64,000 nucleotides of DNA from Bradyrhizobium sp. 21. Its GTDB lineage: Bacteria > Pseudomonadota > Alphaproteobacteria > Rhizobiales > Xanthobacteraceae. Position 1 is the stretch's first letter. Every line of letters starts with the position of its first letter. Shown piece after piece: positions 52,717-61,817 of the stretch. The notes beneath the pieces are model-generated. The model was not told the origin of the DNA, did no database searches, and worked only from the letters and a program-made list of their open reading frames with translations. The stretch lies in the NCBI RefSeq assembly GCF_023073335.1, contig NZ_JADPJG010000023.1, positions 766-64,765 on the forward strand, written 5' to 3'. The position numbers were made by a program, and so were the translations under genes.

Positions 52717-53568
52717 TCAGGTGCCGTAAGTGTAAAAACCCTGCCCGGTCTTGCGGCCGAGATGGCCGGCATCGACCATTTCCCTGAGCAAGGGGGCCGG
52801 ACGGTATTTGGGGTCGTTGAAGCCTTTGTAGAAGACCTCCATCACCGACAGCATGGTGTCGAGCCCGACGAGATCGGCCAGCGCCAGCGGCCCGATCGGA
52901 TGGTTGCAGCCGAGCTTCATGCCGGCATCGATCTCTTCCGCCGTCGCAATTCCCTCCTGGAGCGCGAAGATCGCCTCGTTGATCATCGGGCACAGGATGC
53001 GGTTGACTGCGAAGCCCGGGCTGTTCTTGGCAGTAATCGCCACCTTGCCGACGCGCTGGGCGAAATCCAGCGCCTTGGCATGGGTGTCGTCGGAGGTCTG
53101 CAGGCCGCGGATGAGTTCCAGCAGCGCCATCACCGGCACCGGGTTGAAGAAGTGCATGCCGATGAAGCGGTCGGGACGATCGGTCGCCGCAGCAAGCTTC
53201 GTGATCGAGATCGACGAGGTGTTGGTCGCAAGCAGCGTGCGCGGCGACAGCGTCGCGCAGAGGTCCTTCAGGATCTTGACCTTGAGCTCCTCATTCTCGG
53301 TCGCAGCCTCGATGACGAGGTCGCAATCGGCAAGCTTGGTGCGATCGGTCGTGCCGGTGATACGTTTGAGCGTGGCGTCGCGATCCGCCGCCGACATCTT
53401 CTCCTTCTTGACCAGGCGCTCGAGGCTGCCGCCGACGGTGGCGACACCACGGCTCACCGCCGCATCGGATATGTCGACCATCACGACCGAGAGCCCGGCC
53501 GCGGCAGAGATCTGCGCGATGCCGTTCCCCATGGTCCCTGCCCCGATGATGCCAACGGTCTGGATCAT
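52717..53568 (-). CDS. 3-hydroxybutyryl-CoA dehydrogenase
   Basis: A 283-residue NAD-dependent enzyme with the Rossmann start TVGIIGAGTMGNGIAQISAA. Other blocks are NTSSISITKLA, the catalytic histidine region IGMHFFNPVPVMALLELI, and NSPGFAVNRILCPMINEAIF. It reduces or oxidises short 3-hydroxyacyl-CoA in butyrate or PHB-linked metabolism. AAGGAAGTGA precedes the ATG at 53568. Length is standard. Confidence 0.93.
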   Translation of the reverse strand: MIQTVGIIGAGTMGNGIAQISAAAGLSVVMVDISDAAVSRGVATVGGSLERLVKKEKMSAADRDATLKRITGTTDRTKLADCDLVIEAATENEELKVKILKDLCATLSPRTLLATNTSSISITKLAAATDRPDRFIGMHFFNPVPVMALLELIRGLQTSDDTHAKALDFAQRVGKVAITAKNSPGFAVNRILCPMINEAIFALQEGIATAEEIDAGMKLGCNHPIGPLALADLVGLDTMLSVMEVFYKGFNDPKYRPAPLLREMVDAGHLGRKTGQGFYTYGT

Positions 53569-53967
53569 TACGTCACTTCCTTCATCCTTGCGGGTGTGCC
53601 AGCCGGCCCGGCCCCATTGTTCCTGCATCAGGTTTTAGCACCGCCACCGGGCGGCTGCGACCTGATCCTGCCCTTCCTTAAAGCATCCAAGCCGGGAATA
53701 AAGCCGCCATTCAGTCGCGAAACGGGACGATTCGGCGGCTCGGCGGGCGGTTTGCCCAGAATTTGCGCCTGCTCCTTGCCCCGTTGCCTGGCGACGGAAG
53801 AGCGACGGAAACCGGCCGCTTCGCCCCTCGATCTCCGCCAAACGGACGACGCGGACTCGCCAACGGCATGATGAGATTGATTGCGCAATGGCCAGTGCGA
53901 ATGCTTCGCGACGCTATTGTGACATAGACCACATGGGCTTCCCGCCCCAGCTGTTAGCGTCGTGCAC
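53569..53967. other. Intergenic region, nothing recognised
   Basis: Divergent spacer of about 400 bases between the dehydrogenase and PstS-type genes. Open frames across it have no ribosome sites and odd composition. A Pho-box, expected if the PstS gene is phosphate-controlled, could not be made out by eye. Confidence 0.4.
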
Positions 53968-55023
53968 ATGAACAAACATATCAGGCTCCCAATCGTCCTC
54001 ACCGCTCTGCTCGTCGCCACGCAAAGCCTCGCCGCCGAGACCAAAGGCGCCGGCTCAACCTTCGTTTCGCCCGTGATGGCGAAATGGATCGACGCATACA
54101 AGACAAAGACCGGAAACGTCGTCAGCTACCAAGCCGTCGGCTCCAGCATCGGCGTCGGCCTGATCAAGAAGGAAGCCGTCGACTTCGGCGCGAGCGACAT
54201 GCCGCTCGATCCAAAGGAACTCGACAGGCTCGGCATGATGCAATTCCCGATCGTGATCGGGGGCGTCGTGCCGGTGGTCAATATCGACGGCATCAAGCCC
54301 GGCCAGATCCGCTTCACCGGGCCCATGCTCGCCGACATCTATCTCGGCAAGCTGAAATCCTGGAACGATCCGGCCATTCGCGCGATCAACCCCGACATCA
54401 AGCTGCCGAACACGCCAATCACCGTGGTTCACCGCATCGACGGCTCCGGCACGACATTCAACTGGTCGAACTACCTTGCGAAGGTCAGCCCGCAATGGAA
54501 GACGAGCGTCGGCGAAGGCACCTCGGTCGAGTGGCCGCTTGGGCTCGGCGGCAAGGGCAATGACGGCGTCGCGTCGCTGGTCAGCCTCGTTCCCGGCGCG
54601 ATCGGCTATCTCGAATACACCTACGCTCTGCAGCGGCTGGATCGAATCTCGTTTGGAGTCGTGCAGAACAGGGCCGGCAATTTCGTCGTCCCCGACGCCG
54701 CATCGTTCCAGGCTGCGGCCTCGAGTGCAGACTGGAATGCCGAGAAGGATTTCCATCTGGTGCTCACCAACGCGCCCGGCGAAGATGCCTACCCGATCAC
54801 GGCCACGACGTTCGTGCTGATGCCGAAGGCACCGAAATCCCCGGAGCGGTCGGCGGCCGCCATCGACTTCGTCCGCTGGTCGCTGGAGAACGGAAAGCCG
54901 CAGGCCGAGACGCTCAACTACGTTTCGCTGCCGCCCGCCTTGATTGACCAGATCGAGCGCTATTGGCAGCAGAGCATCGAGGTGGCCCCGACGGTCTCGG
55001 CATCGGCCACCGTCAAACGATGA
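53968..55023 (+). CDS. pstS: PstS-type phosphate-binding protein, orphan
   Basis: A 351-residue periplasmic receptor. The signal peptide ends SLAAE, and ligand blocks are GAGSTFVSPVMAKWIDAY, DFGASDMPLDPKEL, HRIDGSGTTFNWSNYLAKVS and GNDGVASLVSLVPGAIGYLE, all standard for PstS. It binds phosphate for the high-affinity PstSCAB importer, but pstC, pstA and pstB do not follow. The ATG at 53968 is two codons after a possible GTG. It may be a second PstS feeding a system encoded elsewhere. Confidence 0.9.
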   Translation: MNKHIRLPIVLTALLVATQSLAAETKGAGSTFVSPVMAKWIDAYKTKTGNVVSYQAVGSSIGVGLIKKEAVDFGASDMPLDPKELDRLGMMQFPIVIGGVVPVVNIDGIKPGQIRFTGPMLADIYLGKLKSWNDPAIRAINPDIKLPNTPITVVHRIDGSGTTFNWSNYLAKVSPQWKTSVGEGTSVEWPLGLGGKGNDGVASLVSLVPGAIGYLEYTYALQRLDRISFGVVQNRAGNFVVPDAASFQAAASSADWNAEKDFHLVLTNAPGEDAYPITATTFVLMPKAPKSPERSAAAIDFVRWSLENGKPQAETLNYVSLPPALIDQIERYWQQSIEVAPTVSASATVKR

Positions 55024-55292
55024 GACCGACGGCGGACCGCGTGCCACGCCGCCCGCGACTATGATCTCCGGTCAAATTCGGGTTTCCAAACCGCTCCACG
55101 CGCGTATTCTGCAATCGGCCTGCTGCCGGGAAACGCCTCCCCGCGGCTGGCAGAGCCGCAAAGGGCCTGCCGAACGTGACCGCGCGCGGCTTTGCACTCC
55201 GATACTTGCAGGGAATTAGACGTGAAACACCTCCGCAGCCCCGAAATCGACGCACTCAAGACCTTGTGGCGGGCGCCGAAGCTCAGGCACGG

Positions 55293-55991
55293 ATGAACGA
55301 TTTTGCGCGATCCATCGGCGCCGCGTTCGCGCTGATCGGGGAAGCCGATGCCGAGTTGCTTGGCATCGTCGGCCTGTCGGTGCGCGTCAGCCTGACCGCC
55401 AGCATCCTTGCGCTGCTGATCGGCGCGCCGTTCGGGGCCCTGCTTGCGATCACCCGGTTCCGTGGGCGGCAGGTCATCATCGTCCTGACCAATGCCTTTC
55501 TTGGTCTTCCGCCGGTCGTGGTCGGGCTCGCGCTCTATCTGCTGCTGTCTCGGTCCGGCCCGCTCGGGGCGGCCGGCCTGTTGTTCACGCCGACCGCCAT
55601 GGTGATCGCGCAGACGCTGCTCGCTACACCGATCGTGGTCGCACTCGTGCACCGGCCGGCGAGCCTGCTGTGGGCGGAGTATGGTGACCTCGCGCGGATC
55701 GACGGGCTGTCGACGCTGCGCAGCATCGGCTTGCTGTTCGCGCTGGGCCGGACCTCGCTGCTGACCGCCTTTCTGGCGGCCTTCGGGCGCGCGATCGCCG
55801 AGGTCGGCGCCATCCTCATCGTCGGCGGCAACATCCGCGGTTTCACGCGCACGATGACGACGGCGATCGCGCTGGAAACCAGCAAGGGCGATCTGCCGCT
55901 GGCGCTCGGGCTAGGGCTGATCCTGCTCGCCCTCAGCGTCGCCGTGTCGACCGTCGCCTTCCTGCTAGTGGGACGCGTTGGGGAAAAATAG
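55293..55991 (+). CDS. tupB: Tungstate-type ABC transporter permease (TupB-like)
   Basis: A 232-residue permease with five or six membrane segments (GIVGLSVRVSLTASILALLI, LGLPPVVVGLALYLLLSRSG). The coupling loop is ARIDGLSTLRSIGLLFALGR, followed by AAFGRAIAEVGAILIVGGNI and TMTTAIALETSKGDLPLALG, typical of TupB/WtpB permeases. Its last 27 bases overlap the end of the convergent tupA-like gene. No ATPase gene (tupC) is next to it. The ribosome site is weak, and longer starts are possible. Confidence 0.84.
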   Translation: MNDFARSIGAAFALIGEADAELLGIVGLSVRVSLTASILALLIGAPFGALLAITRFRGRQVIIVLTNAFLGLPPVVVGLALYLLLSRSGPLGAAGLLFTPTAMVIAQTLLATPIVVALVHRPASLLWAEYGDLARIDGLSTLRSIGLLFALGRTSLLTAFLAAFGRAIAEVGAILIVGGNIRGFTRTMTTAIALETSKGDLPLALGLGLILLALSVAVSTVAFLLVGRVGEK

Positions 55992-56774
55992 CTGCTCGCC
56001 CCCGACCTTGTAGCCGGCGATGGCCTCCTGCCCCTTCGCAGAGACAAGCCAGTCGATGAAGGCCTGCCCGTCCTGCGCCTTCACGTTCACATGCTTAGCC
56101 GGATTGACCAGCATGACGCCGTACTGGTTGAACAGCCGCTTGTCGCCTTCGGTCAGGACGGCAAGCTCGCCGCGGTTCTTGAATGACAGCCAGGTGCCGC
56201 GGTCCGACAGCAGATAGGCATTCGTCGACGACGCCATGTTCAGCGCCGGCCCCATGCCCTGGCCGATCTCGCGATACCACCCGTCCTTGCCTGCACCGAG
56301 GTCGACGCCGGCGTCCTTCCACAGCCGCAGCTCGGCCGCGTGGGTGCCGGACTTGTCGCCGCGCGAGATGAACGGCGCCTTCGCGGCCGCGATCTTGCGC
56401 AGCGCATCGGTGACGTCCTTGCCGCCGGCGATGTTCGCGGGATCGCTCTTCGGTCCGACAATGACGAAGTCGTTGTACATGACGTCGAAGCGCTTCACGC
56501 CGTGGCCTTCGGACATGAACTTGTCTTCGGCGGGCCGATCATGGACGAACACGACGTCTGCATCGCCGCGCCGCCCGATGTCGAGCGCCTGGCCCGTGCC
56601 GACGGCAACGACCTTCACGTCGATGCCTCCGGCCTTCGAGAACAGCGGCAGCAAATAACCGAACAGCCCCGACTGTTCCGTCGACGTCGTCGAGGCCACG
56701 GTGATGGTGCGATTCTGCGCGCATGCGATCGTGGACCAGAGCAGAACCGCTCCGAGAGTCATTATCCTTTTCAT
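55965..56774 (-). CDS. tupA: Tungstate/molybdate-type binding protein (TupA-like)
   Basis: A 269-residue periplasmic protein. The signal peptide ends TIACAQ, and the oxyanion-binding start is ITVASTTSTEQSGLFGYLLP (TTST motif), followed by GDADVVFVHDRPAEDKF, FISRGDKSGTHAAELRLW and MASSTNAYLLSDRGTWLSF. All of these fit TupA. It would bind tungstate (or molybdate) for the TupB permease, which is encoded convergently and overlaps it by 27 bases. It could supply the molybdenum hydroxylase or a tungsten formate dehydrogenase. AAGGACGAGG precedes the ATG. Confidence 0.9.
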   Translation of the reverse strand: MKRIMTLGAVLLWSTIACAQNRTITVASTTSTEQSGLFGYLLPLFSKAGGIDVKVVAVGTGQALDIGRRGDADVVFVHDRPAEDKFMSEGHGVKRFDVMYNDFVIVGPKSDPANIAGGKDVTDALRKIAAAKAPFISRGDKSGTHAAELRLWKDAGVDLGAGKDGWYREIGQGMGPALNMASSTNAYLLSDRGTWLSFKNRGELAVLTEGDKRLFNQYGVMLVNPAKHVNVKAQDGQAFIDWLVSAKGQEAIAGYKVGGEQLFFPNASH

Positions 56775-56948
56775 GCCTCGTCCTTACACCAGATGCCGGA
56801 TGTGCCAAACCCCGCGGCTAGTGGAGCCGCGGAGGGAACCGCCGACATTCGCCGCAACGCGCCTGGTCATGATCCTCGCGGCGCTCCCCTGTGAGGAACG
56901 TCCGCTCCGCGCGCAAGTTGTCTTCAAGTCAACCCAGGAGGAAACCAG

Positions 56949-57236
56949 ATGAAGAAGATCATTTTGGCATCCGCATGCATCATGGCGCTGGTGACCGGCG
57001 GTGCCTTGGCGCAGACACAACCCGCTCCCGGCGCATCCGGCCAAGGTGCATCCGGTCAAGGCGACGTCGGCCCTTCCTCGAGAGGCCCCGCGACCAAGGG
57101 CATGACGACCGGCGCGTCGTCGAACATGCAGAACGAGGCCGCCGACAGCAAGGGCAAGCAGGCTCCGAGCGCCGGTGGCAGTAACACCAATAACATGGGC
57201 AGCCAGGCCGGCGGTGGCGCAGGCTCTGGGAAATAG
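56949..57236 (+). CDS. Small exported Gly/Ser/Asn-rich protein
   Basis: A 95-residue protein with a signal peptide (MKKIILASACIMALVTGGAL) and a disordered mature part (QPAPGASGQGASGQGDVGPS, GGSNTNNMGSQAGGGAGSGK). CAGGAGGAAACC precedes the ATG. Low complexity and secretion suggest an unstructured periplasmic protein of a kind frequent in Bradyrhizobium. A hairpin follows its stop. Confidence 0.65.
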   Translation: MKKIILASACIMALVTGGALAQTQPAPGASGQGASGQGDVGPSSRGPATKGMTTGASSNMQNEAADSKGKQAPSAGGSNTNNMGSQAGGGAGSGK

Positions 57237-57254
57237 GCCGGCAGCGATCGGAAA

Positions 57255-57284
57255 TCTGGAGAGGGGCGATCGTCCCTCTCCAGA
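57255..57284 (+). terminator. Hairpin after the Gly-rich small gene
   Basis: TCTGGAGAGGG and CCCTCTCCAGA pair perfectly over 11 bases with an 8-base loop, 18 bases after the stop codon. No T run follows, so termination strength is uncertain. Confidence 0.5.
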
Positions 57285-57510
57285 CGTCGCGCGTCGTCAA
57301 AGCTTGTCGTCGCCGATCTCCTGCGCGAAGTTCCTGGTGTCGAGCGACGCGTATTGGCGCTCCTGCACCTTGGATTGCAGTCACGTCAGCATTCCACGCC
57401 GGCTAAATCGCAGCCGCGCGCTCTGAAAGCGTGGATGTTCTGCAATTGGTCCCACCTACATTGACATCAGTGTGACAGCCGGGGATTTTTACATTGCTGG
57501 CGAATCAGCG

Positions 57511-58605
57511 ATGGCCTCAAGCCGAGTACCTCTTGGACAACTCCCAGTGCTTTCGAGACTGATATCGTTGCTGCGCCGCATCCCCGCGGTGAAATGGGCG
57601 TTCACCCGGCTTCGGCCCGCACCGCACGGCGGTAGCATCCAGGTCGCGCCTGATGCCGCAGACGCCTCGCCCGGCCTCGTTGCCGGCATTTTAGAAGACG
57701 CTTCGGCTCTGGACACCAGCATCAGCGCGGATACGTTGAACTGCGACGTCGCGGTCGGGGCTTCAGCCGCCGAAGACGAGACCGCCGGACCCGTTCTCGC
57801 GGAGAGCCCGTCGGAAGCGACGGCCGATACCATCGGCAGCGACGATTCATTCCGGAAGACGGCGGCGGAAGTCGAGCCGGTCGTCGTGGAGGAAGCTTCG
57901 GTCGCGACCATCGACGTCGAGCGTGAGCCGGCCGACGTCCTCGAACTCGTCATCAACAGCGATCCATCTCCCGAACCCGCGGACGATGTTGTCGAGGTCA
58001 CTCCGGTTGACGTCACCGCGCTCGTGGTCAACGACGATCATTCCCCTGCCGTCGATGTGGAAACTCGCTCGATTCTCGACGACACGCGTGTCGCGTTCGC
58101 CGATTGCGAAGTCTCGCCGGAACATGTCCCTGAGGACAGCATCAACAGCGATCTCTCTCCCGTTGCCGCGGAAGACTCCATCGAGACGCCCGGCGTCTTC
58201 ACAACTATCGAGCCGGCTCCGGCCCTCGTGTCTCCTTCTCCCGAGATCCGCAGCGCACCGAAAGCTCGCGCGAGAGCCGCAGAGCCCGTCGACCGCGCGG
58301 CGCTGATCCGGCAGCGTTGGACGGAAACCGGGATCAGGATGTGGAATTCGCGGCTTCACGGCACTGGCGATGCCACGCTGAACATCCAGGGGAGCGTCGG
58401 GCTGCTGCCGCCCGCGCCCGGCGAGACGATGCCGCGCTACGACAAACTGGAATTCAGGATGCTCGGCGGACAGATCGTCTGCGAAGGTGTCATCATCGAG
58501 CCGCCCGTGCTGGCGGGCCACCGCAGCTTCACCTCCCTCGCCGAGCCCGGAAAACCCGAGCGGGTCCGCGAACCCATGCGGGAACGCCAGGCCGCTCTCG
58601 CCTGA
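57511..58605 (+). CDS. Acidic hypothetical protein with conserved C-terminal domain
   Basis: A 364-residue protein (a GTG at 57472 would add 13). Residues ~50-260 are acidic and low in complexity, with loosely repeated INSDxSPxxADD-type segments (VINSDPSPEPADD, VVNDDHSPAVDVE, INSDLSPVAAEDS). From ~275 the composition changes to a folded domain: RQRWTETGIRMWNSRLHGTG, NIQGSVGLLPPAPGETMPRY and FRMLGGQIVCEGVIIEPP. No signal peptide is visible. I do not recognise a family with known function. The acidic part may be a linker that varies in length. Confidence 0.62.
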   Translation: MASSRVPLGQLPVLSRLISLLRRIPAVKWAFTRLRPAPHGGSIQVAPDAADASPGLVAGILEDASALDTSISADTLNCDVAVGASAAEDETAGPVLAESPSEATADTIGSDDSFRKTAAEVEPVVVEEASVATIDVEREPADVLELVINSDPSPEPADDVVEVTPVDVTALVVNDDHSPAVDVETRSILDDTRVAFADCEVSPEHVPEDSINSDLSPVAAEDSIETPGVFTTIEPAPALVSPSPEIRSAPKARARAAEPVDRAALIRQRWTETGIRMWNSRLHGTGDATLNIQGSVGLLPPAPGETMPRYDKLEFRMLGGQIVCEGVIIEPPVLAGHRSFTSLAEPGKPERVREPMRERQAALA

Positions 58606-58672
58606 TCCCTCGTTATCTTGGGCGACGATGCGCGCGATGTGCTAGGCTGATGTCCTGAACACAGGAGATCAC

Positions 58673-58945
58673 ATGCCCGCAAATTCATTGCGACTGGTCG
58701 TGATCACCGCCCTCTGTATCTGGCAGGCATCGTTTGCTGAGGCCGGAAAGCGGCCCCGCCATGCGACCGCTACCGATCAGGTCTCACCCTACAAGGGCGA
58801 CCGGCTCTCCTCTTCGCGCGGAGAGACGATCCTCAACACGCCCGGCCAGACCACCGTGCTGACGCGAGAGGTTCTCGACGACAAGAATGCGACGAGCCTC
58901 AAGGACGCCATGCGCTCGACCGCCGGCGTGACGATCGGGCGCTAG
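58673..58945 (+). pseudogene. Stand-alone TonB plug fragment
   Basis: A 90-residue frame with a signal peptide (MPANSLRLVVITALCIWQAS, then FAEAG). It has the first part of a TonB-receptor plug domain: ILNTPGQTTVLTREVLDDKN and ATSLKDAMRSTAGVTIGR, and then a stop codon. An intact receptor would go on for 600 or more residues, but the DNA beyond codes for another protein on the opposite strand. CAGGAG precedes the ATG. It is either the remnant of a deleted siderophore receptor or a retained secreted plug peptide. Confidence 0.65.
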
Positions 58946-58960
58946 GCCACACTTTGGCGC

Positions 58961-60277
58961 TCAGGGGATCGGATAGCCCTTCCAGACCCACTCCAGCGCC
59001 GACGGCAGCGTCTGCGCGATCGTGGGACGGTCGACGTGCTTGGCGTTGCGCACGAACAGAAACTGATAGTGGTAGCCCTTCTCCGCCAGTACCTTGGCCA
59101 TCAGCGCGTTGGACAGGGTCCAGTCGTGCATGCCGTCGGGAATGGTGGGGTTCGGATAGAACAGGTCCTGGTCGCCGCCGAAGAACCAGAAACGGATCGG
59201 CTTGGTCGGCGCAGCGACGATAAGTGGCACGCCGGGCGGCTCGGCCGGCGTGAGCACGCCCGCCTTGGAGATGAGATTGGGACCGGCCGGCCCCATCCAT
59301 GCGCTGTGGTATTCCCAGGCGCCGCCGCGCAGCGACGGATCATGCGGCCATTGCTGGTTGACCATGGTCGGCGAGAACGCCAGCACGCGGTGATAGAGAT
59401 CGGGATAGAACCACGCCATGGTGAAGGCCGCAGCCCCGCTCGAGCTCAGCCCCATGGTCGCGCGCCCGTCGGGATTTCTGGTAAGCCTGACCTCGGCGTT
59501 CTTTTCGACCAGCGGTAGCACTTCACGCTCGACGAACTGCGCGTAGGCACCTGACACCGCGTCGTATTCGCGGCCGCGCTGGCTGCCCTGCGCGTCCTGC
59601 CCGCCATTGCCGATCTGGATCGCGATCATCGGCGGCACGCGGCGCTGCGCGATCAGATTGTCCAGCGTGACGGCGAGATCCTTGTACGCGTTGGAGCCGC
59701 CGTCGCCGACCACGATGAATGGCGCCTCGCTGCCGCGCACATATTGCGCCGGCACGTAGACGTCGATGGTGCGCGACCAGATACCCGGGTGGCTGGTGGT
59801 GACGATCATATGCGACTTGTCGTCCGGCGCCGTGACGGTCGTCATGATCGAGGAATTGGTGCAGCCGGCGGCGTCGTCTCGGATCAAGCCGGGATTGTAG
59901 ATCGTGCTCTCCTTCGACGACAGCGTGAAGGATTTTGTCGTCCCGCGCGGCACGCCCTCCTTCGCAATCGTATCCGGCGCAGGATTGTGGGTGGGACCGA
60001 TGATGAAATTACCCTCGGCACCCGGTGGCGGCAGCGTTCCGTCAGGCAGTTCGGTTGCGCGCGGATAATTGGGATTGGAGGGATCACGCGTCGGAGGCGC
60101 CGTCTTGAAGTCGAGACCCGCCGTATCGATGAAAAACGGGCCCGCCTTGTCGGTGGTGTTGGCCCCAGGCGGCACAGCCATGTTCTGGGTGATGCAGGCC
60201 GGCTGCGAGACCGCGATCGAAGTGAAGGAGAAGAGGGAAATCAGCGTCCCCGCAAGGACGGAGAATGAATTGGCCAT
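58961..60277 (-). CDS. Exported alpha/beta-hydrolase esterase (Fes/EstD-like)
   Basis: A 438-residue protein with a signal peptide ending IAVSQ, an ~150-residue N-terminal region and an esterase domain. Segments are HPGIWSRTIDVYVPAQYVRG, IVVGDGGSNAYKDLAVTLDN, RATMGLSSSGAAAFTMAWFY (nucleophile region) and HVDRPTIAQTLPSALEWVWK (final histidine region). The Ser motif reads GLSSSG, not the usual GxSxG. Related enzymes hydrolyse iron-siderophore esters or feruloyl esters. GGGAGC precedes the ATG at 60277. The substrate is unknown. Confidence 0.8.
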   Translation of the reverse strand: MANSFSVLAGTLISLFSFTSIAVSQPACITQNMAVPPGANTTDKAGPFFIDTAGLDFKTAPPTRDPSNPNYPRATELPDGTLPPPGAEGNFIIGPTHNPAPDTIAKEGVPRGTTKSFTLSSKESTIYNPGLIRDDAAGCTNSSIMTTVTAPDDKSHMIVTTSHPGIWSRTIDVYVPAQYVRGSEAPFIVVGDGGSNAYKDLAVTLDNLIAQRRVPPMIAIQIGNGGQDAQGSQRGREYDAVSGAYAQFVEREVLPLVEKNAEVRLTRNPDGRATMGLSSSGAAAFTMAWFYPDLYHRVLAFSPTMVNQQWPHDPSLRGGAWEYHSAWMGPAGPNLISKAGVLTPAEPPGVPLIVAAPTKPIRFWFFGGDQDLFYPNPTIPDGMHDWTLSNALMAKVLAEKGYHYQFLFVRNAKHVDRPTIAQTLPSALEWVWKGYPIP

Positions 60278-60610
60278 TTTAGCTCCCGGTGCCGACGAGT
60301 CTTTCTGGCTCGTCTTGACGCAAAGTATGACGAGCCGCCTGCGCGCGGTCAAACCCCAGCCGGCCGCATTACAGCAATGGCCGCCATGCTCAAACCGGAC
60401 AGGCATGGTTATTCCGCGCATGCCAGGAAATTTTCCGGACACGTGACCGTTGCTGCCGCACCTCGCACGACGTAGCTTGCCGGCCGGGCGCGCCGCGCGA
60501 AGGCCGCGCCAGATCAAAACGACAAGAACAATCTGCAAAAGCAATCTGCAGGAACAATCTGCAAGAACAATCTGCAAGAACAATCTGCAAGAACAATCAG
60601 GGAGACAACT
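60278..60610. other. Divergent spacer with a tandem repeat array
   Basis: Upstream region shared by the esterase and the beta-lactamase genes. It holds six 13-bp tandem repeats directly before the beta-lactamase ribosome site. Nothing else is recognised. Confidence 0.55.
60524..60601. repeat. Six 13-bp tandem repeats upstream of the beta-lactamase gene
   Basis: The unit AAGAACAATCTGC occurs three times exactly, with variants AAAAGCAATCTGC, AGGAACAATCTGC and AAGAACAATCAGG. The array ends at the ribosome site (CAGGGAG) of the gene starting at 60611, so it lies in the leader or promoter. Confidence 0.88.
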
Positions 60611-61495
60611 ATGAAGAAGCTCGCGGTCGCGCTGTGCGCGCTGGCACTGTTCGCACCGGCTGCGCAGGGGCAGACCATCAAGGACTTCCTGGCAACGGTC
60701 ATGCAGAAGTGGACGGCACCGTTCGACCCGTTCCAGCTCATCGGCAACATCTATTATGTCGGCACCGACGGCATTGCCGTCTACGTCATCAAGACATCGC
60801 AGGGCCTGATCCTGATGGACACGGCGATGCCCCAGTCGACCGGCATGATCAAGGACAACATCGCGAAGCTCGGTCTCAAGGTCGCCGACATCAAGATCAT
60901 TCTCAACTCGCACGCCCACCTTGATCACACCGGCGGCTTCGCCGAGATCAAGAAGGAGACCGGCGCGCAGCTCATCGCCGGCGAACGCGACAAGCCGCTG
61001 CTCGAAGGCGGCTATTATCCGGGCGATGAGAAGAACGAGGACCTCGCCTTCCCCGCGGTGGAGGTCGACCGCGCCGTGAAGGAAGGCGACAAGGTCACGC
61101 TCGGCGACACCACGCTGACTGCGCATGCAACACCCGGCCACTCGCCAGGCTGCACGAGTTGGGAGATGACCGTCAAGGACGGCAACCAGGACCGCGAGGT
61201 GTTGTTCTTCTGTAGCGGCACGGTGGCGCTGAACCGGCTGGTCGGCCAGCCGACCTATGCCGGCATCGTCGATGATTACCGCGCGACCTTCACCAAAGTG
61301 AAGGCGATGAAGATCGACGTGTTGCTCGGGCCGCATCCCGAGGTCTATGGCATGCAGGCCAAGCGGGCTGAGATGAAGGACGGCGCGCCGAACCCGTTCG
61401 TCAAGCCGGGCGAGCTCGCAACCTACGCAACTGGCCTGTCGGACGATTTCGACAAGCAACTCGCCAAGCAGACGGCAGCGCTGGAGAAGAAATAG
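60611..61495 (+). CDS. Subclass B3 metallo-beta-lactamase, BJP-1 type
   Basis: A 294-residue periplasmic zinc hydrolase with a signal peptide ending AAQGQ. Zinc ligands are His101, His103, Asp105 and His106 in NSHAHLDHTGG, His177 in PGHSPGC and His242 in GPHPEV, the B3 set. The wording from TIKDFLATVMQKWTAPFDP to the end closely follows my memory of BJP-1 from Bradyrhizobium diazoefficiens. It opens beta-lactam rings, including carbapenems in the known enzyme. CAGGGAG precedes the ATG, and six 13-bp repeats lie before that. Confidence 0.92.
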   Translation: MKKLAVALCALALFAPAAQGQTIKDFLATVMQKWTAPFDPFQLIGNIYYVGTDGIAVYVIKTSQGLILMDTAMPQSTGMIKDNIAKLGLKVADIKIILNSHAHLDHTGGFAEIKKETGAQLIAGERDKPLLEGGYYPGDEKNEDLAFPAVEVDRAVKEGDKVTLGDTTLTAHATPGHSPGCTSWEMTVKDGNQDREVLFFCSGTVALNRLVGQPTYAGIVDDYRATFTKVKAMKIDVLLGPHPEVYGMQAKRAEMKDGAPNPFVKPGELATYATGLSDDFDKQLAKQTAALEKK

Positions 61496-61817
61496 CAGCC
61501 ATCGGGCATTGTCCGTCACCTCTCCTCGGCGAGGCGAGGTGATCTCGCGCGCCGACCCGCGCCTCGGCGCGCGGCAATGCCGCCGTGCCGATACGCATGG
61601 TTAGCAGGCCGTTGCCGCGAACGGCATCGTACGGACCGGAGCGCCCGCTCCGTGACCACATATCCTTAACGCGGCCTCACCAATGCTCGCGGCCGGAAAA
61701 TCCGGCGGTAGCGTGCAACCTGCGCTGGCCTTCCGCGCAAAACCCACCTAACGCGACCTTTACCCCCGCCGTGCAAGATCGCCCGCGTTTTGAAGGGGAT
61801 TCAGGGCTCGTATTGCA
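61496..61817. other. Intergenic region, nothing recognised
   Basis: A spacer of 322 bases before the GGDEF/EAL gene. It contains short GC-rich inverted repeats but no gene or clear control site. Confidence 0.4.

Noticed and set aside
57297..57380. A short minus-strand stretch reading LQSKVQERQYASLDTRNFAQ followed by EIGDDKL and a stop
   Set aside because: It looks like the tail of a lost gene, but it has no usable start and the upstream DNA has stops in frame; too short to annotate.
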